The translations under genes and the position numbers were made by a program. Shown piece after piece: positions 22,560 through 31,791 of a DNA stretch of 64,000 bases (the stretch's first letter is position 1; each line of letters opens with the position of its first letter). Under the pieces are notes generated by a model. It worked only from the letters and a program-made list of their open reading frames with translations. It did no database searches and was not told the DNA's origin. Origin of the DNA: Ramlibacter sp. (GTDB taxonomy: Bacteria; Pseudomonadota; Gammaproteobacteria; Burkholderiales; Burkholderiaceae_C); assembly GCA_016713005.1 (NCBI GenBank), contig JADJPY010000011.1, positions 310,001-374,000 of the forward strand. The letters are read 5' to 3'.

Positions 22560-23288
22560 TCAGATGCAGTCCAGAAGTATGCGCGTGAGCGCCTGCGGCG
22601 CGCTGACCATGGGGTCGTGCCCGGTGGGCAATTCGATGACGCGCGATCCTGGCAGCCAACTGCCACCCCAGAACTTGGGATCCACCACGCGGGGGCGGAT
22701 GGCGTCGATGGTGCCCAGCGTCGGCATGGTGCAGCTGACAAAGGTGCGTGGCGTGATGGCGACGCGCTCCGGGTCAAAGTCCAGCGTCGCCTGATAGGTG
22801 TGGCCAGGGTGCGGGGTCTGGTGCCGCGTTACCCACGCATGGTCCTCATCCGCGAGGCCAAACACCACTGGATCCGGGGCAGGAAAGCTGTAGTCTGGGG
22901 AGGCCGCTGCTGCGGCCAGCCGGGCTTCGCGCGTGGCGGCGGCGTGAGTGCTGCTCCAGCTCTCGCCCGGACGAGGCACCACGGCATCGACATACACAAG
23001 ATGGGACAAGTCTGCGGACCGCCGGTCGGCAACAGCCGTGCCCAGCATTCCGGCATATGAATGGACCACCAGCACCGCAGGGGCCAGTTCTTCGGCGTCC
23101 AGCGCGCCCAGCACGTCCTGGATATGGGTTTCCAGCGTAATCAGCGGGCTCATCAGGTGCGACCGCTCGCCCACGCCGGTGAGTGTGACCGCGTGGGCTC
23201 GGTGTCCCGCCAGCACGAGCGCTCGCGTTACGTCGCGCCAGCACCACGCGCCGTGCCAGGCGCCATGAACGAGCAGGAAATTGGCCAT
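22560..23288 (-). CDS. Alpha/beta hydrolase (EstC/salicylate esterase-like)
   Basis: This 242-residue enzyme has the plant-esterase-like signature: FLLVHGAWHGAWCWRDV (oxyanion HGAWHGAW), nucleophile serine in VVHSYAGML, and the histidine in ELPTGHDPMVSAP. The ATG at 23288 overlaps the TGA of the upstream CoA transferase by one base, so the pair is translationally coupled. The substrate is unknown; the link to a CoA transferase suggests catabolism of a small carboxylic ester or acid. Confidence 0.85.
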   Translation of the reverse strand: MANFLLVHGAWHGAWCWRDVTRALVLAGHRAHAVTLTGVGERSHLMSPLITLETHIQDVLGALDAEELAPAVLVVHSYAGMLGTAVADRRSADLSHLVYVDAVVPRPGESWSSTHAAATREARLAAAAASPDYSFPAPDPVVFGLADEDHAWVTRHQTPHPGHTYQATLDFDPERVAITPRTFVSCTMPTLGTIDAIRPRVVDPKFWGGSWLPGSRVIELPTGHDPMVSAPQALTRILLDCI

Positions 23289-24547
23289 CAAATGACCCCA
23301 TCCCTGGCGAGTTGCTCAAGCGATTGCGGGCTGCAACCCAGCAGCTCCTGCAGCACCTGCGCGGTGTGCTGGCCCAGCCGGGGTGGCGGCAGGTCGGTGC
23401 GCACGGGCGTTGCGCCCAGCTTCATCGGGCTGGCCACCAGCCGAAGGCCGTCCCGCAGTGGATGCGCCCACTCATTCACCATGCCGCGCTGTTGAACCTG
23501 CGGGTCGGCAAACACTTCGGCCAGGGTGTTTATGGCGCCGCACGGCACTTTGGCGGCTTCCAATGCGGCCAGCCAGTCGGCCTTCGTCCTGGATTTCATG
23601 ACGACCTCCAGCAGGGGGACCAGGACGGCGCGGTTGCGCACCCGGTCCTGGTTTCGTGCATAGCGTGGATCGCTGGCCAGTTCGGGGCGGCCAGCCACTT
23701 CGCAGAACTTGGCAAACTGGCTGTCGTTGCCCACCGCAAGGATCAGGTGATCCCGTGTCGCACCTGCGCCTGGCGCGCTCGCGGCATAACCGGCGGGCGC
23801 CACTTCAAACACCTGGTACGGCACGATGTTCTGGTGCGCGTTGCCGGCGCGGCCCGGCGCATGGCCGCTGACGAGGTAGTTGGCGCCCAGATTGGCCAGC
23901 ATGGCGACCTGTGTGTCCAGCAGCGCCATGTCGATGTGCTGGCCCTCACCCGTGCGCTCGGCGTGGCGCAGCGCAGCCAGGATGGCCACCGTGGCGTACA
24001 TGCCGGTGAACAGGTCGGCCACCGCCACGCCCACTTTTTGCGGGCCGCCGCCCAGGTTGTCGCGTTCGCCCGTCACGCTCATCAGGCCACCCATGCCCTG
24101 TATCGCGTAGTCATACCCGGCCCGCGCCCGATAGGGCCCGGTCTGGCCGAATCCGGTGATGCTGCAATACACAAGCCTGGGGTTGAGCTGGCGCAATGAG
24201 GCGAAGTCCAGCCCGTACCTGGCCATGTCACCGACCTTGAAGTTTTCCACGAACACGTGGCAATGCGCCACCAGCTCGCGCAGCAGCGCCTGTCCTTCAG
24301 GGCGCGCAATGTCGCAGGTGACGGAGCGCTTGTTGCGGTTGGTGCCCAGGTAGTAGGCGGCCTCGGTGGTGTCGTTGCCCTCGGCGTCTTGCAGAAAGGG
24401 CGGGCCCCAGGTCCGCGTGTCGTCGCCAGTGCCCGGCCGCTCGATCTTGATCACGTCCGCGCCCAGGTCGGCCAGCGTCTGTGTGCACCAGGGTCCGGCA
24501 AGCACGCGGGACAAGTCAAGAACGCGAATGCCGTCGAGTGAGTTCAT
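23288..24547 (-). CDS. CaiB/BaiF-type (class III) CoA transferase
   Basis: This is a 419-residue enzyme. The N-terminal GIRVLDLSRVLAGPWCTQTLADLGADVIKIERP is the family signature, including the segment before the catalytic aspartate region (GQHIDMALLDTQVAML with the catalytic Asp). It transfers CoA between carboxylic acids through an aspartyl-CoA intermediate. The start at 24547 gives the family N-terminus; the open frame runs further to 24865 without similarity. Coupled to the esterase-like gene downstream. Confidence 0.9.
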   Translation of the reverse strand: MNSLDGIRVLDLSRVLAGPWCTQTLADLGADVIKIERPGTGDDTRTWGPPFLQDAEGNDTTEAAYYLGTNRNKRSVTCDIARPEGQALLRELVAHCHVFVENFKVGDMARYGLDFASLRQLNPRLVYCSITGFGQTGPYRARAGYDYAIQGMGGLMSVTGERDNLGGGPQKVGVAVADLFTGMYATVAILAALRHAERTGEGQHIDMALLDTQVAMLANLGANYLVSGHAPGRAGNAHQNIVPYQVFEVAPAGYAASAPGAGATRDHLILAVGNDSQFAKFCEVAGRPELASDPRYARNQDRVRNRAVLVPLLEVVMKSRTKADWLAALEAAKVPCGAINTLAEVFADPQVQQRGMVNEWAHPLRDGLRLVASPMKLGATPVRTDLPPPRLGQHTAQVLQELLGCSPQSLEQLARDGVI

Positions 24548-24580
24548 GGCCGCATTGTCGGCCAAACCGATAATCCGGTG

Positions 24581-25129
24581 ATGTCCTCGCGCCCGCATTC
24601 CGCCTGCCTGGCGACCCTCGCGATTCTGGCGGCCGGGCTGCTTCCCGGCTGCTCGCCCGTCTACAACTGGCGCGAGGTGTCGCTCGATCCGGCGCCGTTG
24701 CGCGCGATGCTGCCCTGCAAGCCCGACCGTGCCGTCCGGACGGTGCCTCTGGGAGGGGTGGCCAGGGAGATCGCCATGGCCGGCTGCGAGGCCGGAGGTC
24801 AGACGTTTGCGGTTGCGCATGTCCGTGTAAACGATGTGTCGCAGGGGCCTGAGGTCATTGCGCAATGGCGGGCCGCCACGTCCGCGGGAATGCGCGCACC
24901 GACTGCAGGCACGTCGCTGGTGCGCTCAGCGGGCGGGGGCGCACCGGCCGTGGCGCAACGCTCGGGAGGCCAGCTGGTGAAAGCAGGGGGAGAAGCGGTT
25001 CAGGTCGATGCGGTCTGGTTTGCGCAGGGGCTAGTGGTGTATCAGGCGATGGTGCTGGGCCCGGCAAAGCAGCCGGCTGCGGCTCGGGAATCGACAGAGA
25101 CCTTCCTCGAAGGCCTGCGGTTTCCATGA
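24581..25129 (+). CDS. Putative lipoprotein of unknown function
   Basis: This 182-residue protein has a signal with a lipobox (GLLPGC, lipidated Cys near residue 24). PVYNWREVSL follows and the rest is a small alpha/beta domain with several cysteines (LPCKPDRAVRTV, IAMAGCEAGGQT). No family was recognised. The ATG at 24581 is adjacent to an in-frame GTG at 24578. It is divergent from the CoA transferase and its stop overlaps the acyltransferase ATG (ATGA). Confidence 0.7.
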   Translation: MSSRPHSACLATLAILAAGLLPGCSPVYNWREVSLDPAPLRAMLPCKPDRAVRTVPLGGVAREIAMAGCEAGGQTFAVAHVRVNDVSQGPEVIAQWRAATSAGMRAPTAGTSLVRSAGGGAPAVAQRSGGQLVKAGGEAVQVDAVWFAQGLVVYQAMVLGPAKQPAAARESTETFLEGLRFP

Positions 25130-27171
25130 GGGTGGCACAAGTGCATTTCCCGGGGATTGATGCCCTTCGGGGGTTGGCGGTATTGGCGGTCATCGCCTAC
25201 CACGCCGACCATGGCTGGCTGTCGGGCGGCTTTGTGGGGGTCGATGTCTTTTTCGTCATATCCGGGTACGTGATCAGCCACGCCATGGTTGGTGTCCGGG
25301 ATCTGGGGCCAGGGAGTTTCCTGGCCTCTTTCTATGCACGCCGGGTGGGCCGGATCGTTCCCGCATTGCTGGTGTGCCTGCTGGTCACCAGTCTCCTGGA
25401 GGCCATGCTGGTTCCCGCCTCGTGGGAAGGGCGATTCAACCGCGACACCGTGGCGCTCGCGTACTGGGGTTTTGCGAATCTGGCGCTGATGCGGTCCGGT
25501 GAGGACTACTTCTCCGCAGGACCCGAGTTCAATCCGTTCACCCACACCTGGTCGTTGGGCGTCGAAGAGCAGTTTTACCTGCTGTTTCCGATCCTGTTTT
25601 TCCTCTGGCTGAGTCGCGGCCGGTGGCCCGACTGGCGGGGACGCGTTGCCGCCGCTTTCCTGGCGGTGCTGGCGTTCGCTTCCCTCGCCTGCAGTGTCTA
25701 CCTGAGTCTGGCCGATCCGAAAGTCGCCTATTTCTCGGTGCTCAGTCGCGTTTGGGAACTGGCGGCGGGTGCGCTCCTCTTCCAACACCACCAGACACGC
25801 AGAATCGTCGCGGATTCGCGATTCAAGGACGCGCAGCTGCTGCTGTGCATGGGCGGCCTGGCGGCCAGCTTCGCCTTCTCGGATTCCAGCCGCTTCCCCA
25901 TTCCCTGGGCGTTGCTGCCCGTTGCCTGTACGTTGGGCCTTCTGGATGCAGTGGTCTCTGGTGCGGCAAGGCGCACTTGGCTGGAGCAGCGGGCACTGGT
26001 GGCGACGGGCAGGTGGTCGTACTCGCTGTACCTGTGGCACTGGCCGGTCTTCGTCCTGTTCCGCTGGACCTGTGGACTGGATACCCTGCCACTGAAACTG
26101 ACAGCACTTGCGATGTCGTTTGCGTTGGCACTTGCCTCCTATCGCTGGGTCGAATTGCCATTGCGGCGCCGCCTGTCGGCCGGCCGACCCGTGAGGGTGA
26201 TTCTGGCCGGCGTGGCCAGCGTGGCACTGGCGTCGTTGCTGGGGCTTGGCATTCACGAGGCCAGACATGTGCTCTCCATGAGCGTGACGACAGACTGTGA
26301 GGTCTGGAACCCTTACCGGACTTACGCCCGTGAAGGCAACTCGGGGCCGTGCAAGATTGTCCGAGAGCAGCAAGGCCTTACCGCCCAAGGCCGCAGGTCA
26401 ACCTATGTGCCCGGGGAGTGTGAGGTTTCAGGCGCAGTCCCCCGGATTTTTGTCACGGGCAACTCCCACAGCGTTGCCTACACAAGAATGGTGACGCGTC
26501 TTGTGGCTGAGCACGGTTACACCGTCCACATGTATTACGAATTCGGCTGCTCCTTTGCGCATCTCACAGGGTCGGGTTCCAGGGTCGGGCAGAACTGTCA
26601 GCCGTTTTTCGATGGCATGCTGCAGGACATCCAATTGAAGGCGCGTCCTGGCGACATACTCTTCCTGCCTTCGCTGCGCACTCCCCGAAACTATGACGAA
26701 GACCTTCGCTCATCTGTGAGGCAGCCCGCCATGACGGCGGCCCTCGAAGAGGCACAGCGCAGTCTGGAGCCCATGGCGCGCGCCGGTGCCCGCGTGGTCT
26801 TCGAAGCACCCAAGCCGATATTTCTTTCGCAGGCCCATCGCTGCTCGGACTGGTTCAACCGCATGAACCCCGCCTGCTCCAAAGGATTTGAGGTCGGTCG
26901 CGAGAAATTCCTCCGTTTCAGGGCGCCGGTCCTGGAACAGATGGACAGGGTCAAGGCGAACCTTCCCAACGTATCGGTGTGGGATCCGGCGCCGCATCTG
27001 TGCCCCCTGGACCCCTGCCACGCGTTTCAGGATGGAAAGCCCCTGTTCCATGACCACGACCACGTCACGGCCTACGCCAACGATGTGCTGTATCCGTCGT
27101 TCCGGGACCATCTTCGCGCGCTTTGGGTCCTGAAGCCGACCGCCGCTCGCCCGGTCCAGCAGGCACAATAA
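25126..27171 (+). CDS. OafA/YrhL-type membrane acyltransferase with SGNH domain
   Basis: This is a 681-residue two-domain protein. The N-terminal acyltransferase_3 domain (about residues 1-380) starts FPGIDALRGLAVLAVIAYHADH with the catalytic-type histidine, then GGFVGVDVFFVISGYVI, RRVGRIVPALL and HTWSLGVEEQFYLLFP, spread over about ten helices. The C-terminal periplasmic SGNH-like domain has VTGNSHSVAY and the D-x-x-H pair in HDHDHVTAYAN. Such proteins O-acetylate surface glycans such as O-antigen or capsule; the acceptor here is unknown. Confidence 0.88.
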   Translation: MRVAQVHFPGIDALRGLAVLAVIAYHADHGWLSGGFVGVDVFFVISGYVISHAMVGVRDLGPGSFLASFYARRVGRIVPALLVCLLVTSLLEAMLVPASWEGRFNRDTVALAYWGFANLALMRSGEDYFSAGPEFNPFTHTWSLGVEEQFYLLFPILFFLWLSRGRWPDWRGRVAAAFLAVLAFASLACSVYLSLADPKVAYFSVLSRVWELAAGALLFQHHQTRRIVADSRFKDAQLLLCMGGLAASFAFSDSSRFPIPWALLPVACTLGLLDAVVSGAARRTWLEQRALVATGRWSYSLYLWHWPVFVLFRWTCGLDTLPLKLTALAMSFALALASYRWVELPLRRRLSAGRPVRVILAGVASVALASLLGLGIHEARHVLSMSVTTDCEVWNPYRTYAREGNSGPCKIVREQQGLTAQGRRSTYVPGECEVSGAVPRIFVTGNSHSVAYTRMVTRLVAEHGYTVHMYYEFGCSFAHLTGSGSRVGQNCQPFFDGMLQDIQLKARPGDILFLPSLRTPRNYDEDLRSSVRQPAMTAALEEAQRSLEPMARAGARVVFEAPKPIFLSQAHRCSDWFNRMNPACSKGFEVGREKFLRFRAPVLEQMDRVKANLPNVSVWDPAPHLCPLDPCHAFQDGKPLFHDHDHVTAYANDVLYPSFRDHLRALWVLKPTAARPVQQAQ

Positions 27172-27176
27172 GCCGC

Positions 27177-28418
27177 ATGCCCTTGTTGCCCCGACGACGC
27201 GCAGTGGCCGTGTTCCTGGCGTTCGCGTTCGCGTATTTTTTCTCGGCGCTGGTGCGCGCTATCACCGCGACCCTGTCGCCCACGCTTGTGGACGAGTTTT
27301 CGCTGTCCGCGCGGGATCTGGGCCTGCTCGCGGGGGGGTACTTCCTGGGCTTTTCATTGACCCAACTGCCTCTGGGCACCTGGCTGGACCGGCACGGGCC
27401 ACGCCGTGTGATCCTCGGGTTCCTGGTGGTGGCGGTGATCGGGTGCGGCGCCTTCGCCGCAGCGGGAAGCTTTGCCGGACTGTTGCTGGCCCGTGTGCTC
27501 ACAGGCGTGGGCGTCAGCGCCTGCCTGATGGCGCCCCTGACCGGATACCGCCGCTGGCTCACGCCGGATGCCCAGCTGCGTGCCAATTCATGGATGCTGA
27601 TGACGGGCTCGCTGGGCATGCTGGCGTCCACGCTGCCCGTGCAATGGCTGCTCCCTGTGACGGGCTGGCGCGTGCTGTTCCTCGGGCTGGCTGTTCTGCT
27701 GGTCGTGGCGATGCTGACCATCGCCTGGCTGGTCCCCCGCTGGGAGACGCCCGCTGCCGCGGCAGGTGGCCCCGCGCCCGGGTACGGAGCCATCTGGCGT
27801 CACCCGTACTTTCGTCGCCTGGTGCCGCTCGGTTTCTTCAGCTATGGCGGACTGGTGGCGATGCAAACGCTCTGGGCCGGCCCGTGGCTGGTGAAGGTGG
27901 CCGGCTTCAGCCCTGCACAGGCGGCTGGAGGGCTGTTCTGGATCAACCTGTCCATGCTGTTCACCTTCTGGGGCTGGGGCTTCGCCACCCCCTGGCTGGC
28001 GCGCCGGGGCATCGGCGTGGACCGGTTGATTGGCCGGGGCCTGCCCTTGAGCCTGCTGCTGCTTGCTATCATAATCATAGCTGGACCACTAGCAACGACG
28101 TGGGCCTGGGCCTTGTTTTGCATATCATGTACGTTCGTCTCGCTGGCCCAGCCCGCAGTGGCGATGGCCTTCCCGGCTGCGCTGGCCGGCCGTGCGCTGT
28201 CCGCCTACAACCTGGTGATATTTGTCGGGGTCTTCGTCGTGCAGTGGGGCATCGGCCTGATGGTCGATGGTCTTCGCAGCCTGGGGCTGGCAGAACTGGC
28301 GGCGTACCGGGGCGCGATGGCGGCTTTCCTGGCGTGCTGCACCGCTTCGTGGCTCTATTTCGTGCTGGCAGGGCGCCATAATGCAGCGCAGCAAGCCGCC
28401 GTTGCCGGGACCCCATGA
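27177..28418 (+). CDS. MFS transporter
   Basis: This 413-residue protein has 12 predicted helices. MFS motif A is recognisable in LPLGTWLDRHGPRRVIL after helix 2. The substrate is not clear. The ATG at 27177 was chosen from the first helix start. A short repeat-like inverted sequence GCTAT...ATAGC at 28065-28081 is read in frame as part of a helix (AIIIIAG). Its TGA overlaps the EIIA gene ATG (ATGA). Confidence 0.85.
   Translation: MPLLPRRRAVAVFLAFAFAYFFSALVRAITATLSPTLVDEFSLSARDLGLLAGGYFLGFSLTQLPLGTWLDRHGPRRVILGFLVVAVIGCGAFAAAGSFAGLLLARVLTGVGVSACLMAPLTGYRRWLTPDAQLRANSWMLMTGSLGMLASTLPVQWLLPVTGWRVLFLGLAVLLVVAMLTIAWLVPRWETPAAAAGGPAPGYGAIWRHPYFRRLVPLGFFSYGGLVAMQTLWAGPWLVKVAGFSPAQAAGGLFWINLSMLFTFWGWGFATPWLARRGIGVDRLIGRGLPLSLLLLAIIIIAGPLATTWAWALFCISCTFVSLAQPAVAMAFPAALAGRALSAYNLVIFVGVFVVQWGIGLMVDGLRSLGLAELAAYRGAMAAFLACCTASWLYFVLAGRHNAAQQAAVAGTP
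28065..28081 (+). repeat. Partial dispersed repeat (stem only) in the MFS gene
   Basis: GCTAT and ATAGC arms around CATAATC match the terminal stem of the repeat family, without the GTAGCCCCCGT half. It is in frame within a membrane helix. Confidence 0.35.
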
Positions 28419-28861
28419 ACAACAGCATCCTCATCATTGCCCATGCCCCGCTGGCCCATGCGCTGCGCCTGTGCGCGCTGCACGTGTTCCCCGACTGCGC
28501 CGGCGGCGTGGCCGCGCTGGATGTGCAGCCCAACACGCCGCCCGAGGAAACGCTTGCGGCCGCGCGCGCGCTGATGGGACAGTTGGGTACGCCACAGACG
28601 CTGGTGTTGACCGACATCTTTGGCGCCACGCCGTGCAATGTGGCGCAGAAGCTGGTGGATGGCGTGAACTCGCGCCTGATCACCGGTGTCAACCTGCCCA
28701 TGCTGCTGCGCACCGTCAGCTACCGCCATGAATCGCTGGACGCGCTGGTCTCACGGGCGCTGGCCGGCGGCACCCAGGGCGTGATGCAGGTGGCAATCAC
28801 CGCGCCGCAGAACCAGACTCGAAGAAAGCATGATCAAAGCCACCACGACCATCAGCAATAA
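28415..28861 (+). CDS. PTS EIIA component, mannose-family type
   Basis: This 148-residue protein has the EIIA-Man fold signature LIIAHAPLAHALR with the phosphorylatable histidine at residue 10, and LVLTDIFGATPCNVAQKL. No EIIB, EIIC or EIID follows. Together with HPr and EI it forms the incomplete phosphotransfer chain found in many betaproteobacteria, thought to be regulatory rather than for sugar uptake. The C-terminal tail (residues 138-148) overlaps the ptsH start by 32 bp. Confidence 0.88.
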   Translation: MNNSILIIAHAPLAHALRLCALHVFPDCAGGVAALDVQPNTPPEETLAAARALMGQLGTPQTLVLTDIFGATPCNVAQKLVDGVNSRLITGVNLPMLLRTVSYRHESLDALVSRALAGGTQGVMQVAITAPQNQTRRKHDQSHHDHQQ

Positions 28862-29099
28862 GCTGGGCTTGCACGCCCGCGCCTCGGCCAAGCTGACCAA
28901 GCTGGCCGGAAGCTTCCCGTGTGAAGTCTGGATGAGCCGCGGCGAGCGGCGCGTCAATGCCAAAAGCATCATGGGCGTGATGATGCTGGCCGCCGGCATC
29001 GGCGCCGAAGTCGTGCTCGAGACCTCCGGCGATCGCGAGCAGGAAGCCCTGGACGCCCTGCTGGCGCTGATCCAGGACAAGTTTGGCGAGGGCGAATGA
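28830..29099 (+). CDS. ptsH: Phosphocarrier protein HPr
   Basis: This 89-residue protein has the active-site histidine in NKLGLHARASAKLTKLA and the regulatory serine region in NAKSIMGVMMLAAG. It carries phosphate from EI to EIIA. It overlaps the EIIA gene by 32 bp and ptsI by 4 bp, indicating tight translational coupling. Confidence 0.93.
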   Translation: MIKATTTISNKLGLHARASAKLTKLAGSFPCEVWMSRGERRVNAKSIMGVMMLAAGIGAEVVLETSGDREQEALDALLALIQDKFGEGE

Positions 29100-30850
29100 C
29101 TTTCTCCGTCCACGGTCTGGCCGTTGCCCGTGGCATTGCCATTGGCCGGGCGGTGCTGATCGCCTCGAGCCGGGTGGATGTGGCGCACTACTTCGTCGAA
29201 GCGAGCCAGGTGGAGGCCGAGATCGGCCGCGTGCGCGCTGCCCGAAACGCGGTGGTGGACGAACTGCATCGCCTCCAGCACGAGATGCCGCGGGACGCGC
29301 CGCCGGAGCTGACGGCATTGCTGGACGTGCACCTGATGCTGCTGCAGGACGAGATGCTGACCTCCGGCGTCAAGCACTGGGTAACCGACCGCCTGTACAA
29401 CGCCGAATGGGCGCTGACCACCCAGCTGGAGGTGATCGCGCGCCAGTTTGACGAGATGGAGGATGAGTACCTGCGCGAGCGCAAGGCCGACCTGGAGCAG
29501 GTGGTCGAGCGCATCCTGCGCTACATGAAGGGTGCGGCCTCGCCTGTGGCGGCACCGCCGCCGGCACGCCGGCGCCAGCAGGACTTGCTGCTGGACGACA
29601 CCGTGGATGTGCCGCTGGTGCTGGTGGCGCACGACCTGTCGCCCGCGGACATGCTGCAGTTCAAGAAAAGCGTGTTCGCCGGCTTTGTGACCGACGTCGG
29701 AGGCAAGACCTCGCACACCGCGATCGTGGCGCGCAGCATGGACATCCCGGCTGTGGTGGGCGCGCGCGCGGCCTCCCAGCTGGTGCGCCAGGACGACTGG
29801 GTCATCATCGACGGCGACGCCGGCGTGATGATCGTGGACCCGTCCCCGATCATCCTGGCCGAGTACGGCTTCAAGCAGCGCCAGGCCGAACTGGAGCGCG
29901 AGCGGTTGCAGCGCCTGCGGCACACGCCGGCGGTGACGCTGGACGGCCGCAAGATCGAGCTGCTGGCCAACATCGAGATGCCAGAAGACGCTCCGGCCGC
30001 CCTGAAAGCGGGCGCTGTGGGGGTGGGCCTGTTCCGCAGCGAGTTCCTGTTCATGGGGCGCCAGGGCGACTTGCCCGGGGAGGAAGAGCAATACCAGGCC
30101 TACAAGCGCGCCGTCGACGGCATGCAGGGCCTGCCGGTAACCATCCGCACGGTGGATGTGGGCGCCGACAAGCCGCTGGACCGCTCGGTGCGCGACGGTA
30201 CCCACCTCAATCCCGCGCTGGGACTGCGCGCCATTCGATGGAGCCTGGCGGACCCGTCGATGTTCCTGACCCAGCTGCGTGCCATCCTGCGCGCGGCCGC
30301 GCACGGGCAGGTCCATCTGCTGATCCCCATGCTGGCGCACGCCAGCGAGATCCGACAGACCCTGTCGCTGGTGGACTTTGCGCGCGCGGAACTGGACAAC
30401 CGGGGTCAGGCGTACGGGCCGGTCAAGCTGGGGGCGATGATCGAAATACCTGCTGCGGCGCTGTCGCTGAAGGTGTTCCTCAAGTATTTCGACTTTCTCT
30501 CCATCGGCACCAACGACCTGATCCAGTACACGCTGGCGATTGACCGCACCGACGAATCCGTGGCCCATTTGTACGACCCGCTGCACCCGGCCGTGCTGAA
30601 GCTGGTGGCCGACACCATCGCTGCCTGCCAGGCCCAGGGCAAGGGTGTGAGCGTGTGCGGCGAGATGGCGGGCGACGTCGCCTTCACCCGGTTGTTGCTG
30701 GGTCTGGGTCTGCGCAGCTTTTCGATGCACCCCGCGCAGATCCTGGCCGTCAAGCAGGAGGTGCTGCGCTCGGATACGGCCAAGCTCGCCACCTGGGCGC
30801 AGCATGTCCTGGAAGCCGAGGACCCGTCCAAGACACTGCTTGGGACTTGA
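29096..30850 (+). CDS. ptsI: PTS enzyme I (phosphoenolpyruvate-protein phosphotransferase)
   Basis: This is a 584-residue EI. The N-terminal HPr-binding helical domain is followed by the swivelling domain with the active histidine in GGKTSHTAIVARSMDIPAVVG. The C-terminal PEP-binding barrel has GLFRSEFLFMGR, LLIPMLAHASEI, SIGTNDLIQYTLAIDRTDE and the catalytic cysteine in VCGEMAGD. It starts the phosphoryl chain by autophosphorylation with PEP. Confidence 0.95.
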   Translation: MTFSVHGLAVARGIAIGRAVLIASSRVDVAHYFVEASQVEAEIGRVRAARNAVVDELHRLQHEMPRDAPPELTALLDVHLMLLQDEMLTSGVKHWVTDRLYNAEWALTTQLEVIARQFDEMEDEYLRERKADLEQVVERILRYMKGAASPVAAPPPARRRQQDLLLDDTVDVPLVLVAHDLSPADMLQFKKSVFAGFVTDVGGKTSHTAIVARSMDIPAVVGARAASQLVRQDDWVIIDGDAGVMIVDPSPIILAEYGFKQRQAELERERLQRLRHTPAVTLDGRKIELLANIEMPEDAPAALKAGAVGVGLFRSEFLFMGRQGDLPGEEEQYQAYKRAVDGMQGLPVTIRTVDVGADKPLDRSVRDGTHLNPALGLRAIRWSLADPSMFLTQLRAILRAAAHGQVHLLIPMLAHASEIRQTLSLVDFARAELDNRGQAYGPVKLGAMIEIPAAALSLKVFLKYFDFLSIGTNDLIQYTLAIDRTDESVAHLYDPLHPAVLKLVADTIAACQAQGKGVSVCGEMAGDVAFTRLLLGLGLRSFSMHPAQILAVKQEVLRSDTAKLATWAQHVLEAEDPSKTLLGT

Positions 30851-30854
30851 ACAG

Positions 30855-30904
30855 GGCTGTAGCCCCCGTCCATAAAAGAAAGTTCGCTATAAAAATTATA
30901 GCAA
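30855..30904 (+). repeat. Dispersed repeat, copy 3 (near-consensus)
   Basis: GGCTGTAGCCCCCGTCCAT at its start and the stem GCTATAAAAATTATAGC at its end make this the clearest copy. It occupies the gap between convergent ptsI and the EamA-type gene and could act as a terminator-like hairpin. Confidence 0.75.
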
Positions 30905-30910
30905 ACCGGG

Positions 30911-31753
30911 TTATCTGGCGTGTCCGCCAAGCCGGCCGACAGCGGCTGCGCCGATGATCAGCACGGCGGCGGTGACCACGGGCCAGCCTGGTCGTTCACC
31001 CCGCAACGCCAGCAGCAGCACGGTGGACAGCAGGGGCGTCAGGAAGCTCAGCAGTCCGATCTGGCGGGCGTCCCCCCGCTTGAGTGCGGCGTCCCACAGG
31101 TAGAACGCGGCGCCCAGCGGGCCCAGGCCCATCACCCCGATCAGCGCAAGGTCGCGCGCGCCCAGGCCCACGGCTTCCTCAAGCAGGGCGTGGCACGCGA
31201 GCGAGGCCAGCCCGGAGACCAGCGCAAACACGCCGATGGCCGCCGTTGGGAATGGCGCGACACGCTGCGTCATCAGCGAGTAACTGGCCCACACAAAAGC
31301 CGAGCCCAGCGCGGGAAGGTATCCCCAGGCGAACGGCCCGGCCAACGCCTGCCCTCCGGTGATGGCAAGCGCCGCACCGGCAAATCCCATGAACGCCGCC
31401 ATCACATGCGCCGCGCTCAGGCGAACGCCGGGCAGAAAGAGGGGTGCCATCAGCACGATGCCCAGTGGCCACAGGTAGTTGACCAGGTTGGCCTGCACCG
31501 GCGGCGCATGGCGCAGTGCAATGAACAGCAGGAAGTGGAATCCGAACAACCCGTACACGCCCAGTGCCAGGGTGGCGGGGGGCACCCGCCATTGACGGAG
31601 GTCAAAGCGGGCCAGTGGCAGTGACACGACACTGCCCACCAGCAGGGCCAGCCCGGTGAGCAGGAAAGGCGGCACATGCGTGAGCGACACCGACAGGGCC
31701 GCAAGGGTGGACCACAGGGCGATGGCGCCCAGCGCCAGCAAGGTGGCTTTCAA
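30911..31753 (-). CDS. EamA/DMT-family transporter (YddG-like)
   Basis: This is a 280-residue protein with ten hydrophobic helices in two EamA repeats. The N-terminal half has ALGAIALWSTLAAL and the second half SAFVWASYSLMTQR, the internal-duplication hallmark of drug/metabolite transporters. The overall sequence resembles aromatic amino acid exporters such as YddG, but the substrate is inferred weakly. Divergent from the AhpD-like gene. Confidence 0.85.
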   Translation of the reverse strand: MKATLLALGAIALWSTLAALSVSLTHVPPFLLTGLALLVGSVVSLPLARFDLRQWRVPPATLALGVYGLFGFHFLLFIALRHAPPVQANLVNYLWPLGIVLMAPLFLPGVRLSAAHVMAAFMGFAGAALAITGGQALAGPFAWGYLPALGSAFVWASYSLMTQRVAPFPTAAIGVFALVSGLASLACHALLEEAVGLGARDLALIGVMGLGPLGAAFYLWDAALKRGDARQIGLLSFLTPLLSTVLLLALRGERPGWPVVTAAVLIIGAAAVGRLGGHAR

Positions 31754-31791
31754 CGGGCTGTCCCCCGTGAACCAATTCCCAAGGAGAGCAG

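Noticed and set aside
24865..25125. N-terminal extension of the acyltransferase overlapping the lipoprotein gene
   Set aside because: The acyltransferase family start FPGIDALRG follows right after ATG 25126, and the extension is out-of-frame lipoprotein sequence.
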